In this document: in pieces, positions 44,695 through 53,918 of the stretch
Layout: each line of letters starts with the position of its first letter
Numbering within the stretch: position 1 is the first letter of the stretch
Assembly: GCA_018399745.1 (NCBI GenBank)
Contig: JAGYNZ010000003.1
Span: forward strand, 1-64,000
DNA length: 64,000 nucleotides
Origin: Deltaproteobacteria bacterium
GTDB lineage: Bacteria; Desulfobacterota; Dissulfuribacteria; Dissulfuribacterales; UBA3076
Direction of reading: 5' to 3'
Program-made: the position numbers and the translations under genes
The notes under the pieces: generated by a model
What the model was told of the DNA's origin: nothing
What the model saw: only the letters and a program-made list of their open reading frames with translations
The model's database searches: none

Positions 44695-45837
44695 ATGGAC
44701 AAATATTACCTTATGGCTCCAGGTCCTGTAACTGTGGCACCTGATATTCTGGCAAAAATGTCAGAACCTATCATCCACCACAGGTCACCTCAATTCTCAG
44801 CCATACTCACCAAGGTCCGGGAGGATCTCAAATATCTATATCAAACAAAAAATGACTGTCTGATCCTGGCTTCTTCCGGTACTGGAGGCATGGAGGCATC
44901 TGTTGTCAACCTCCTTTCTCCCGGGGACAAGGCCCTGGTAATAAGGGGAGGAAAATTTGGAGAACGTTGGGATGAACTATGCAGTACTTATGGAGTAAAG
45001 TCAGTAAACATAGATGTCACCTGGGGAAAAGCCGTTGATCCAAAGGAAGTCAGGAAGGCCCTGGACGCCAATCCAGATGCCAAGGCCGTTTTTGTCCAGG
45101 CCCACGAAACCTCAACCGGCGTAAAACACCCAGTGGAAGAACTGGGTGCGCTGGTCGGGGAAAGGCCTACCACAGTCCTGGTAGTGGATGCCATAAGTGC
45201 CCTTGGGGTTTATGAGCTTAAGACTGATGATTGGGGTCTGGATGTGGTGATAACAGGATCTCAAAAATCTTTGTCGTTACCACCGGGCCTGGCGTTTGTG
45301 AGCATCAGTGACAAGGCTTGGGGGCTTGTTGAAAAGTCACGGCTGCCAAAATACTATTTCAATTTTTTAAAAGAAAAAAAGGCCATGGGAAAAGAGACCA
45401 CCGCCTTTACACCAGCGGTCTCTCTCATAATTGGTCTTGCAGAGGTGCTTCGCAGTTTAAGGGCCGCAGGACTTCCGGCCATTTTTGCCCACCACAGGCG
45501 ACTTTCTGAAGGAACTAAGACAGGAGTGACTGCCATGGGGCTCGAATTATTCTCCATGGCCCCGTCCGAGGCCATAACAGTTATTAAGTCCCCGGAGGGA
45601 ATAGATGGCCAAAATATAGTAAAAATCCTTAGAGAGGATTATGGAATAACCATCGCAGGTGGCCAGGCCCAGGCCAAAGGCAAGATCTTCCGCATTTCCC
45701 ATATGGGGCATCTGGATGAATGGGATATGATTATAGCATTGACTGCAGTGGAAAGAGCGCTTAATCAACTGGGCTATCCTTTGGAATTCGGCAAGGGCGT
45801 GGCAGCTGCGGAGGCCTACTTTGCTCAAAACAGTTGA
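44695..45837 (+). CDS. class V aminotransferase, probably the serine-pathway transaminase
   Basis: 380 residues of the alanine-glyoxylate/serine-pyruvate aminotransferase family. The PLP Lys is in TGSQKSLSLPP (K191), with the HETSTGVKHP and VVDAISALG motifs. serA lies 80 bp downstream on the same strand. This pairing suggests that the enzyme works as phosphoserine (or 3-phosphohydroxypyruvate) transaminase in place of a classical SerC; that is inferred from context. Alanine-glyoxylate or serine-glyoxylate transamination is the alternative. A TTGACA at 44628 has no clear -10. Confidence 0.9.
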   Translation: MDKYYLMAPGPVTVAPDILAKMSEPIIHHRSPQFSAILTKVREDLKYLYQTKNDCLILASSGTGGMEASVVNLLSPGDKALVIRGGKFGERWDELCSTYGVKSVNIDVTWGKAVDPKEVRKALDANPDAKAVFVQAHETSTGVKHPVEELGALVGERPTTVLVVDAISALGVYELKTDDWGLDVVITGSQKSLSLPPGLAFVSISDKAWGLVEKSRLPKYYFNFLKEKKAMGKETTAFTPAVSLIIGLAEVLRSLRAAGLPAIFAHHRRLSEGTKTGVTAMGLELFSMAPSEAITVIKSPEGIDGQNIVKILREDYGITIAGGQAQAKGKIFRISHMGHLDEWDMIIALTAVERALNQLGYPLEFGKGVAAAEAYFAQNS

Positions 45838-45917
45838 TGATTTTGACTTTCCGCCTCTAAGACAGTAATTAAAGATAAGGTGCAGATTTTATTTTTTGAA
45901 AGGAAAAGGAATAATAC

Positions 45918-47498
45918 ATGAAGGTCCTAGTAGCTGATCCTATTTCAAGGGAGGGAATTGAAATTTTTAAAGCAGCCGGTCTAGAGGTAGAGGAGCGACC
46001 GGGGCTCTCGCCTGAGGAATTCCTGGAGATAATTAAGGATGTCGATGGGCTGGTGATTCGCAGCAATACCAAGGTGACCCAGAAAGTAATAGACGCCGCC
46101 CAAAAGCTTAAGGTTGTGGGAAGGGCAGGCACGGGCCTTGATAATGTAGACATTGTAGCCTGCAACAAGCAAGGTGTTGTTGTTATGAATACTCCGGGAG
46201 GAAATACCAACTCCGCTGCGGAACACAGTATAGCCATGATAATGGCGCTTTCACGTCACATTCCCCAGGCAACCGCCTCAATGAAGTCAGGCAAGTGGGA
46301 GAAAAAGCGCTTTTCAGGTCAAGAGGTGGCGGGGAAGACCCTTGGAATTATAGGTATTGGCAGGATCGGTAGTATCGTTTCCCAGCTGGCTCAGGGTCTT
46401 AAAATGGAGGTTGTGGCATTTGACCCCCATATACGTCCGGAAATGGCCGAAAAACTGGGTGTAGAGTTGACCGACCTTGATAGTGTTCTTGCAAAGGCTG
46501 ACTACATATCCATACATACACCCCTGACCGCAGAGACAAAGAGGTCTGTCAACGCAGAGCTTTTCAATAAGATGAAGGATGGGGTCATGGTGCTCAACTG
46601 TGCCCGAGGGGGAATAATCAACGAACAGGATTTATTCAATGCCATGAAGTCAGGGAAGGTGGCCGCTGCTGCCCTGGATGTGTTTGAAACAGAACCTGCA
46701 GACAAGGAAAACCCTCTATTCTCCTTAGATAACTTTATCTGTACTCCCCATCTGGGAGCCTCAACCAGAGAGGCGCAGAAAAACGTTGCGGTGGCTGTTG
46801 CCAAACAAATCTCAGACTATCTGACGAAAAATGAAGTAAGAAATGCCGTAAATATGCCGTCAGTGAGTGAAGAGACACTGGCTCAGATCACCCCCGTCCT
46901 CAATCTTGCGGAAAAATTGGGTGCCTTCCATGCCCAGCTTACTACCGCCCCAGTGGATGAGATAACCATTTCTTATCAGGGGGATATAGCAGACCTTGAT
47001 ACTAAACCGGTTACCGTATCAGTAATCAAAGGCCTTCTTTTCCCGATACTTAGGGAAGAGGTAAATTTTGTGAACGCCCCTATACTCGCGGAAGAGAGAG
47101 GTATAAAAGTTACGGAATCCAAGAGCAAGACATCCGAGGACTTTACAAGTCTCCTCACCGTCGCAGTTAGAACAGCCAAAGGAACAAATACCTTAGCAGG
47201 AACTATATTCGGCAAAAAAGAACCCCGTCTCGTAAAAATCAATAATTTCTGTCTGGAGGCTGTACCGCGTGGACATATGTTGCTTATTTTTAACGAAGAC
47301 CGTCCAGGGGTAATCGGCCGAATCGGAATCACCCTGGGTGAGGCGAACATTAATATAGACCAAATGCAGGTAGGACAGGATCCGGACCACCACAGGAATG
47401 TTATACTTTTGACCACTGATGATTCTGTAGGGTATGATGTCCTCGCCCGTCTCCTTCAGCAGGATGGTGTTGTAAAGGCTCAAGCCATAGAACTCTGA
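45918..47498 (+). CDS. serA: D-3-phosphoglycerate dehydrogenase
   Basis: 526 residues, the long SerA type. The NAD-binding motif GIIGIGRIGSIV, the NCARGGIINE segment and the catalytic His in TPHLGAST are present. Residues after about 310 form the allosteric-substrate-binding domain, and the end (RPGVIGRIGITLGEANINI) is an ACT domain for serine feedback. It starts serine synthesis from 3-phosphoglycerate. It is paired with the upstream aminotransferase. Confidence 0.96.
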   Translation: MKVLVADPISREGIEIFKAAGLEVEERPGLSPEEFLEIIKDVDGLVIRSNTKVTQKVIDAAQKLKVVGRAGTGLDNVDIVACNKQGVVVMNTPGGNTNSAAEHSIAMIMALSRHIPQATASMKSGKWEKKRFSGQEVAGKTLGIIGIGRIGSIVSQLAQGLKMEVVAFDPHIRPEMAEKLGVELTDLDSVLAKADYISIHTPLTAETKRSVNAELFNKMKDGVMVLNCARGGIINEQDLFNAMKSGKVAAAALDVFETEPADKENPLFSLDNFICTPHLGASTREAQKNVAVAVAKQISDYLTKNEVRNAVNMPSVSEETLAQITPVLNLAEKLGAFHAQLTTAPVDEITISYQGDIADLDTKPVTVSVIKGLLFPILREEVNFVNAPILAEERGIKVTESKSKTSEDFTSLLTVAVRTAKGTNTLAGTIFGKKEPRLVKINNFCLEAVPRGHMLLIFNEDRPGVIGRIGITLGEANINIDQMQVGQDPDHHRNVILLTTDDSVGYDVLARLLQQDGVVKAQAIEL

Positions 47499-47646
47499 AA
47501 AAGTGGGGTTTCAGCTCTTTAAATAAACATAAAAAACTTTGAAATGTTATAGGAGAAAGTTAAACGCCTTTTAAGCGTCTGAAGATAAAAACGCAATAGG
47601 AGAAGAAAGGTAATTGCCTTAAGACGCTTTCTAGTCTGACGATTCC

Positions 47647-48216
47647 ATGCCAGCCAGCCAGCACAGTCTAAAATCTATTCTTGAGGCCATGTTGTTGGTA
47701 GGGGATAGGCCTATTGGTCTGAAAAAATTCACTCAACTTCTGCCTGAATATGACAGAGGAGCTATAATCACAACGCTGAAAATCCTCCAGCGGGAATACA
47801 ACGACGAAAAAAGAGGCTTTGAGCTCAAGGAAGTAGCTGGTGGATTCCGTCTTCAGACTCGCAAGGATTTACGAAGCTGGTTGCTCAGGCTCAAGAGGTC
47901 AAGTCCGGCCAGACTCAGCAGGGCAGCCCTTGAAACGCTTGCCGTTGTTGCTTACAGACAGCCTGCGACAAGGGCGGATATTGAAACTATCAGAGGGGTG
48001 GACGCCAGTGGTACCCTGAATTTCTTACTTAACAGAAAGATCATAAGAATCGTCGGCAGAAAGGCCCTGCCCGGTCGTCCGTTACTTTATGGCACTACCC
48101 GGCAATTCCTGGAAATATTTGAATTAAAGGATTTATCGGACCTGCCGTCTCTGGCGGAAATGGCTGAATTGGAACGTCAAACGAACGGCGTTCCTCAAAT
48201 CCCATTGTTCAGGTAG
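47647..48216 (+). CDS. scpB: condensin subunit ScpB
   Basis: 189 residues with two winged-helix domains; LSRAALETLAVVAYRQPATRADIE and RPLLYGTTRQFLEIFELK are the ScpB signatures. It works with SMC and ScpA in chromosome organisation. scpA is not next to it, although the two are often paired. The ribosome-binding site is weak. Confidence 0.92.
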   Translation: MPASQHSLKSILEAMLLVGDRPIGLKKFTQLLPEYDRGAIITTLKILQREYNDEKRGFELKEVAGGFRLQTRKDLRSWLLRLKRSSPARLSRAALETLAVVAYRQPATRADIETIRGVDASGTLNFLLNRKIIRIVGRKALPGRPLLYGTTRQFLEIFELKDLSDLPSLAEMAELERQTNGVPQIPLFR

Positions 48217-48353
48217 CTTAGGGATTAATGCCTTAAAGAGAATTTAATTATTTCAATTCGTAAAGCGAATAAACTAAAATAGTGACTTAAGTAAACTAAA
48301 GTTTTAACTTTCTTTCATTACACTTCAAACTCGATTTCACAAAAGGGGCAAGC

Positions 48354-48545
48354 ATGTGCCAATCCACAATCTATCTGAAAAAGGGCGATACGGAAGAAGA
48401 GATATTACGTGATGCCATACTTGTAGAACGCTGTTCTGAGGGCGTTAAAATACAGGGATTATTTGATGAGCCTAAAATCATTCCTGCCCGCATTACCAGT
48501 GTTGATCTATTAAAGAATAGGATCATATTGGAGCTTCCAAAATAA
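48354..48545 (+). CDS. CooT-family nickel-binding protein
   Basis: 63 residues. It begins MCQSTIYL, with the conserved Cys2 that binds Ni in CooT dimers, and contains an Sm-like beta barrel (GVKIQGLFDEPKIIPARITS). Characterised CooT serves CO dehydrogenase maturation; here no coo genes are adjacent, so a more general nickel role is possible. AAGGGGC lies upstream of the ATG. The next gene encodes a His-rich protein. Confidence 0.82.
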   Translation: MCQSTIYLKKGDTEEEILRDAILVERCSEGVKIQGLFDEPKIIPARITSVDLLKNRIILELPK

Positions 48546-48642
48546 TATCATTTAAATTTTAGTAGTCATTTAACAATGATTTATAAATATATATGCAAAA
48601 TATGATTTCCATTTAGACAATATTGAAGGAGTCTGAATTAAG

Positions 48643-48918
48643 ATGACCGATCTGGAAAAATTGCGCATCCTTCTGCCCCATTGGGTCGCACATAACCATG
48701 AACACATGGCAGAAATCGATAGATGGGCCAGTCTTCGTGAAATTTCGAATAATGTACAGATAAAGGAGGCACTTCAAAAGGCGATAGCAGCTACTGAAAA
48801 GGTCAATGAAGAGTTACAGCACGCCATGGACATGGCCGGGGGTCCCATTGAAAACCCTGAAACCCATGGTCATCAGCAGAGACATGGGCACATACATAAA
48901 AAACACGGCACAGACTAA
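48643..48918 (+). CDS. small His-rich protein next to CooT
   Basis: 91 residues, mostly helical, with a His-rich C-terminal tail (HGHQQRHGHIHKKHG) and an internal HWVAHNHEHMAEID. Such clusters suggest metal (Ni, Zn or Co) binding. It lies between the CooT-like gene and thrC and overlaps the thrC ATG (TAATG), with a strong GAAGGAG site. Function not established; storage or handover of nickel with CooT is an inference. Confidence 0.65.
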   Translation: MTDLEKLRILLPHWVAHNHEHMAEIDRWASLREISNNVQIKEALQKAIAATEKVNEELQHAMDMAGGPIENPETHGHQQRHGHIHKKHGTD

Positions 48919-50315
48919 TGAAATACATAAGCACCCGTGGAGGTATTAATCCCATATCCTTTACAGAGGCCGTAATGATGGGGCTTGCCGCAGACGGAGG
49001 ATTGTTATTGCCAGATTCCATTCCATCTGTAGATTCCGCCACTCTTGATGTGTGGAAAGACCTGAGTTATCCAGACCTTGCCCTAAAAATTATGGGCCTC
49101 TTCATTGACGATCTTTCAAATGAAAAACTCGAGTCCATAATTAACAACTCATATAAAAATTTTGACGTGCCTGACGTAACTCCAATTGTCAAAGTTGGAA
49201 AAAGATTTATTTTGGAACTCTTCCATGGTCCCACCCTGGCCTTTAAGGACATTGCACTGCAGGTGCTGGGAAATCTCTTTTCTCTTTTACTTAAAGAATC
49301 AGGCGAAAAAATGAACATCCTGGGCGCTACTTCCGGAGACACAGGTAGCGCAGCCATCTATGGGGTCAAAGGAAAGGATAATATTAATATCTTTATACTT
49401 CATCCCAAGGGACGCGTGAGTAAAGTACAGGCCCTTCAAATGACCACGGTACCAGAAAAGAATGTCTTTAATCTTGCGTTAAAAGGCAATTTTGATGACT
49501 GTCAAGCCATAGTTAAGGCCATATTTAATCAACTCGATTTCAAGGCTCAATATCGTCTGGGTTCAATCAATTCCATCAATTGGGCTCGAGTTCTTGCCCA
49601 GATTGTATATTATGTCTATGCTACCCTGAAGGTGAAAAGGCAGACCGGAGATAAAGCAGTAAATTTCTCTGTACCAACCGGGAATTTCGGAGATATCTTC
49701 GCAGGCTACATAGCAAAACAGATTATTCGACCGAATATAGAGAAACTGGTCCTTGCCACCAATGAAAACAATATACTGACTCGTTTTGTCCTGCAGGGCC
49801 GCTATGCCAAAAGTAAAGTGATTCCAACCATAAGTCCGTCCATGGATATCCAGGTCGCCAGTAATTTTGAGCGCTATCTTTATTATCTGTATAATCAGGA
49901 ATCGGAACGGGTAAAAAGGTCATTTATGTTTTTAGACAAAAAAGACGTAATTATTATCAACCAGGAAGAACAGGCCAAGGCAAGAAGGGATTTTGTCTCT
50001 GCATCTATAGACCAGGCCACAACGATCAAAACCATCAGGGACACTTATGAAGAAACAGGTTATATTATAGACCCTCATACGGCAGTAGGCGTGGCCGCGG
50101 CCGAGAGACTGAAAGCCGATCTGCAAAACGGCCCTACTGTCTGTCTGGCCACTGCTCATCCGGCAAAATTTCCTGATGCTTTAAACAACGCCATAGGAAA
50201 GGAACCGGAAAGACCAAAATCATTAGAAGGGATTGAAGATCGACCAAGTAGATATGAAGTGTTGCCTGCAGAGGTAGATGCGGTAAAAAATTATATTGTT
50301 AAACATGCGCTCTAA
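48918..50315 (+). CDS. thrC: threonine synthase
   Basis: 465 residues, the long ThrC type. The PLP Lys is in HGPTLAFKDIALQ (K110), and GATSGDTGSAAIYG binds the phosphate of the cofactor. It makes threonine from O-phosphohomoserine. It is coupled by a 1-bp overlap to the His-rich gene, an association probably of transcription only. Confidence 0.95.
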   Translation: MKYISTRGGINPISFTEAVMMGLAADGGLLLPDSIPSVDSATLDVWKDLSYPDLALKIMGLFIDDLSNEKLESIINNSYKNFDVPDVTPIVKVGKRFILELFHGPTLAFKDIALQVLGNLFSLLLKESGEKMNILGATSGDTGSAAIYGVKGKDNINIFILHPKGRVSKVQALQMTTVPEKNVFNLALKGNFDDCQAIVKAIFNQLDFKAQYRLGSINSINWARVLAQIVYYVYATLKVKRQTGDKAVNFSVPTGNFGDIFAGYIAKQIIRPNIEKLVLATNENNILTRFVLQGRYAKSKVIPTISPSMDIQVASNFERYLYYLYNQESERVKRSFMFLDKKDVIIINQEEQAKARRDFVSASIDQATTIKTIRDTYEETGYIIDPHTAVGVAAAERLKADLQNGPTVCLATAHPAKFPDALNNAIGKEPERPKSLEGIEDRPSRYEVLPAEVDAVKNYIVKHAL

Positions 50316-50484
50316 TGATCTGATACGATTTAAATTTGAGTTAATTGCAAAGAAGTCTGTCATGTATTCAAGGCACTTGAGTATAATCAAAATCTTTAGC
50401 TGCGCTCACAGTCAAGTAATATAAAAAATGAGGGCACTACATATATCCTCAGCCTCATTTAAATCTTTATTAGGAGAAAAAATT

Positions 50485-51201
50485 ATGAAAAAAATTATCA
50501 TCCCACTGATTTTCGTCTTCACCTTTATTGTTCTTTCTCAGGCTATCGCCAAAGAAAAACCCCGTATTGGTGTATTGAGATTTACCAATACCACTAATGC
50601 AGGCTGGTGGGGCAGGACAGCCGGATACGATCTTCAAGACATGCTCATTGCTGAACTCGCCAGCATGAATGAATTCAGGGTGCTCGAAAGAAAAGAGCTC
50701 GATGCAGTGTTAGGGGAACAGGACCTTGGGGCTTCTGGCAGGATCAGTAAAAGCACTACTACCAAGATAGGAAATATCACCGGTGCAAAATATCTGGTTG
50801 CGGCTACTGTCTCGGCCTTTGAGGAATCAACAGGTGGAGAAGGGGCAGGCCTTTCATTCAAAGGGATAAGAGTAGGTGGTAAAAGAGGTAAGGCATATAT
50901 CGCGGTTGACTTGAAGGTGATAGATGTTGAAACCGGAGAAATTGCCGATGCCAGAACCGTGGAGGGTAGCTCCAAATCATCCGGCCTGAGATTTGGACTG
51001 AGCAGAGGAGGCTTTTCTGGAGATCTTGACAGGTTTAAAAAGACCCCGGCAGGAAAGGCCATCAGGGCTTGTGTGGTGGAAATGGCCGAATATTTGGAAT
51101 GTTCCCTCGTAAAAGGTAAAAACGACAGTTGCATGGCAGAATATGACGCCAAAGAAAGCAAAAGAAGGGCAACAACAAAAGGGGCTATTGACTTAGAGTG
51201 A
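50485..51201 (+). CDS. CsgG/HfaB-like periplasmic or outer-membrane protein
   Basis: 238 residues from the ATG at 50485 (AGGAG upstream; an earlier in-frame ATG at 50428 is unlikely). A signal peptide ends near LSQAIA, without a lipobox Cys. RIGVLRFTN, FRVLERKELDAVLGEQDLG and the ATVSAFEEST segment match the CsgG/HfaB fold, which forms export pores or envelope assemblies. No curli or holdfast genes are nearby. A strong hairpin follows. Confidence 0.78.
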   Translation: MKKIIIPLIFVFTFIVLSQAIAKEKPRIGVLRFTNTTNAGWWGRTAGYDLQDMLIAELASMNEFRVLERKELDAVLGEQDLGASGRISKSTTTKIGNITGAKYLVAATVSAFEESTGGEGAGLSFKGIRVGGKRGKAYIAVDLKVIDVETGEIADARTVEGSSKSSGLRFGLSRGGFSGDLDRFKKTPAGKAIRACVVEMAEYLECSLVKGKNDSCMAEYDAKESKRRATTKGAIDLE

Positions 51202-51249
51202 ACAGAAATTAGCCATAAGATACATTCTTGTTACGAAAGATCATAACTC

Positions 51250-51281
51250 AAAGGGGATAGGGCTTTTGCCCTATCCCCTTT
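51250..51281. terminator. bidirectional terminator between CsgG-like gene and dnaJ-like gene
   Basis: A 14-bp stem (51250-51263 with 51268-51281, GGGGATAGGGC/GCCCTATCCCC core) with loop TTTT between two convergent genes. The T-tail is short. Confidence 0.8.
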
Positions 51282-51323
51282 GAATATATGCATGAATTCC
51301 AATATTTTATCTCTTTATAAATA

Positions 51324-52265
51324 CTAAAGACCTTGCTTCTTAAGTCCTGATATCAGTTTTTTCTGTTCAGAGGTGAGTTTGGTCGGAACTTCAATCATTA
51401 TTCGAACATATTCGTCTCCTCTACCACCAGAAGCAGTTGGGACACCCTTTCCCCTCAGACGTAATTTCTGTCCACACCGCGTACCCGCTGGTATTTTGAG
51501 CCTCACTGTTCCCCCTTCTACAGTCGGAACCTCCACCTCCGTTCCAAGGCAGGCATCAGTAAATTTCACCACTTTGTCCACTTCCACATCTGAACCGTTT
51601 AAACAAAAATTCCGGTCCAGATTGAGACCGATCAGCAGATAGAGGTCACCTCTGCCTCCAGGTCCCTGTCCCCCTTTACCCGCTACGCGGATCTTTTTTC
51701 CAATGCCAATGCCTTTTGGTATGCGAACAGAAATTCGTTCGGGGCTCCCTCCGGTCTGGATAGATATTAACTTCTGTGAACCTTCAAGGATCTCACGTGG
51801 AGAAAGGAGCAGCTCTAAAACAACATCCTGCCCTACTGGTTGTGAATACTGAAAATTTTGTCTACTTGAACGTTTACCAAAGCCTCCACCCCTTGTTCCA
51901 AAGGCCTGCCCAAGAATTTCGTCAAAAGAGACCTCTCTGCCGCCTCGTCCGCCAAAAAAGAAACCACCTCCCCCGAGATCCTGAAAAATATCAGTGAAAT
52001 CAAAATTCCGAAAGATGTCCTCCTGTGTAAATCTGCGATGAAATTCTGTGGAACCAAAGGTATCATACTGGCGTCGTTTTTCAGGATCACCCAACACTGC
52101 GTAGGCCTCATTAACCTCTTTAAAGCGTTCTTCAGCAGTTTTATTCCCTTCATTCTTGTCAGGGTGATACTTGAGCGCCATTTTTCGAAACGCCTTCTTT
52201 ATCTCCTCGGGAGAGGCATTCTTTGAAACACCAAGCAGACTGTAATAATCCTTCTTCTTCTCCAT
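51324..52265 (-). CDS. CbpA-type DnaJ co-chaperone
   Basis: 313 residues. The J-domain has KYHPDK (HPD motif for Hsp70), followed by a Gly/Phe-rich linker (residues 90-135) and the two C-terminal substrate-binding domains. The CxxCxGxG zinc finger of canonical DnaJ is missing, so this is the CbpA/type II class. It stimulates DnaK ATPase. Single gene. Confidence 0.93.
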   Translation of the reverse strand: MEKKKDYYSLLGVSKNASPEEIKKAFRKMALKYHPDKNEGNKTAEERFKEVNEAYAVLGDPEKRRQYDTFGSTEFHRRFTQEDIFRNFDFTDIFQDLGGGGFFFGGRGGREVSFDEILGQAFGTRGGGFGKRSSRQNFQYSQPVGQDVVLELLLSPREILEGSQKLISIQTGGSPERISVRIPKGIGIGKKIRVAGKGGQGPGGRGDLYLLIGLNLDRNFCLNGSDVEVDKVVKFTDACLGTEVEVPTVEGGTVRLKIPAGTRCGQKLRLRGKGVPTASGGRGDEYVRIMIEVPTKLTSEQKKLISGLKKQGL

Positions 52266-52386
52266 ATTTTTCTTTCTATCTCACTATATATTTTTGGTAT
52301 ATTTTAAAGCTCTATGCCAAAGTACCATGCAAAAATATTTGGGCATCCTTCTCGACTGAACAAAAGTAGTTTACACTATATCTATC

Positions 52387-52525
52387 TTGTATTTTGGCAG
52401 TGAAATTTTAAACCTGAAATTAGGGAAAAAATAACAAGATTATAGATGCCTTACCTCATTTCAAATTTCCAGTTTCCACATCGGCATTTAACTTAACAAT
52501 ACACACTTTTTGGGGAAAAAGGTGT
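52387..52525 (+). repeat. dispersed intergenic repeat, copy B
   Basis: Related to copy A (18947-19079): CTTGTATTTTGGCAGTGAAAT, CTGAAATTAGG, then ATCGGCATTTAACTTAACAAT, CACTTTTTGGGGAAAAAGGTG. It ends just before the LD-carboxypeptidase gene and may carry its promoter or start signals. Confidence 0.5.
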
Positions 52526-52535
52526 AAAATGGTAA

Positions 52536-53504
52536 TTGAAAGATGCATTAAAATTAACTATAACTAAAGCAAAGTCAAGAAAAGTGCCCTACACATCAAG
52601 CTATATCAGACCCCTTCGTGTGGCCCTTTTTGCCACCTCCAGTCCGCTAGAGTCAGAAAAGCTGGATGCAGGTCTCAAAATAATCGAAGAAGAAGCCCCT
52701 TGGATCGAGATTATGTATGATAGGTTTGCCGATCAGACCGAGAATATGCCTTCCCTGCCATATCTTGCAGGCAAAGATCATAACCAGGCCGGCAGATTTA
52801 CAGACCTTCTTTTAGATCCATCCATAGACATTGTGTGGTGTTTAAGAGGTGGTTATGGATCCTTGCGTTGGCTTGGCATGTTGACCTGGGAACAAATTAG
52901 GCCTGAAGCCCCTGTACTGATAGGCTTTAGTGATGCCAGCTTCCTTCACTCAGCGCTTTTCCAACAAGGTCGTCTATCAATACACGGCCCCCTTGTCTCA
53001 ACTCTGCCGATCACATCGGAATCAGCACGAAAAGCCTTGTGGGCATGTCTTGATCAAGGGAAATTTCCCAGTCTTTTGGGTACTCCACTTAGCCATGGCA
53101 AGGCAGAAGGCCAACTTATTGGAGGAAATCTAACGTGTATTATACACCTTATCGGTACAACTTATGAGCCAAAATGGGATGGAGCAATCCTCTTGATTGA
53201 GGATCACAATGAGGCTCCTTATCGCCTTGACCGGATGCTGACGCAGCTTATGCTTACAGGAAAGTTGTCCAGGTTGGCTGGGATCGCTGTAGGCCAGATC
53301 GCTGGAAACGAAAAGCCGGAAAAACTAATAAGGATAATGTTACAGGATAGGCTCAGTTCCATCGGGATCCCCGTAATAACTGATCTCCCCGCAGGTCATA
53401 TACCTGATAATTATCCACTGTTAATTGGTGGATACTATGAATTGGACGGAGACAAAGGCCTCCTGAAACCAGTGACAGGACTCCCCGAACGTCAGAAGCA
53501 CTAA
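52536..53504 (+). CDS. ldcA: LD-carboxypeptidase (peptidase S66)
   Basis: About 322 residues from TTG at 52536; a GTG at residue 17 is another possible start, since the family domain begins only at RPLRVALFATSS. The catalytic Ser is in IGFSDASFLH (S132), Glu and His lie further on (LLIEDHNEAPYRLDRM, PAGHIPDNYP). It trims the terminal D-Ala from L,D-tetrapeptides in murein recycling. The 3' end overlaps the convergent biotinyl-domain gene by 4 bp. Confidence 0.88.
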   Translation: MKDALKLTITKAKSRKVPYTSSYIRPLRVALFATSSPLESEKLDAGLKIIEEEAPWIEIMYDRFADQTENMPSLPYLAGKDHNQAGRFTDLLLDPSIDIVWCLRGGYGSLRWLGMLTWEQIRPEAPVLIGFSDASFLHSALFQQGRLSIHGPLVSTLPITSESARKALWACLDQGKFPSLLGTPLSHGKAEGQLIGGNLTCIIHLIGTTYEPKWDGAILLIEDHNEAPYRLDRMLTQLMLTGKLSRLAGIAVGQIAGNEKPEKLIRIMLQDRLSSIGIPVITDLPAGHIPDNYPLLIGGYYELDGDKGLLKPVTGLPERQKH

Positions 53505-53746
53505 ACTTCCATCTCAAACAATATTTCCCCTTCCAGAACTCTGCAGCCAAGCCCTGTTATCACAGCAGTTACGACACCTGTGCAAGGAGCTGAGACCTGG
53601 CAAAAAAGTTTCATCTTCTCCAGTGTCAGAAGCTCCTCACCTTTCTTCACTTGCATGCCGGGCATGAGAGAGGGGCTCATTTCCACCACAGTACCAGCCA
53701 TGTGGGCCATGACACTGATCAGGCTTGAATTTCCGAAACTGTTCAT
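53501..53746 (-). CDS. small biotinyl/lipoyl-domain protein
   Basis: 81 residues from the ATG at 53746; a longer frame up to 53866 adds an unlikely hydrophobic leader. It is a bare carrier domain: AGTVVEMSPSLMPGMQVKKG and the attachment motif LEKMKL (K46), close to the consensus EAMKM of biotin carboxyl carrier domains. Such free-standing carriers serve decarboxylases or carboxylases, but no partner gene is adjacent. Confidence 0.85.
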   Translation of the reverse strand: MNSFGNSSLISVMAHMAGTVVEMSPSLMPGMQVKKGEELLTLEKMKLFCQVSAPCTGVVTAVITGLGCRVLEGEILFEMEV

Positions 53747-53918
53747 CTCTCTTATGCCTTTATAAAATCTTGTCTTTACAGGACAAGCACTTGAATCTAA
53801 AAATATTGACGGTAAAAATAGTAATAAGCTATAAATATATAATAAAAATAATCGAGGATGAAACAACCAAGTTTTTCAAAAAGGGGATAAATAGTTTCTA
53901 AGAGGAGAATATACGAAC

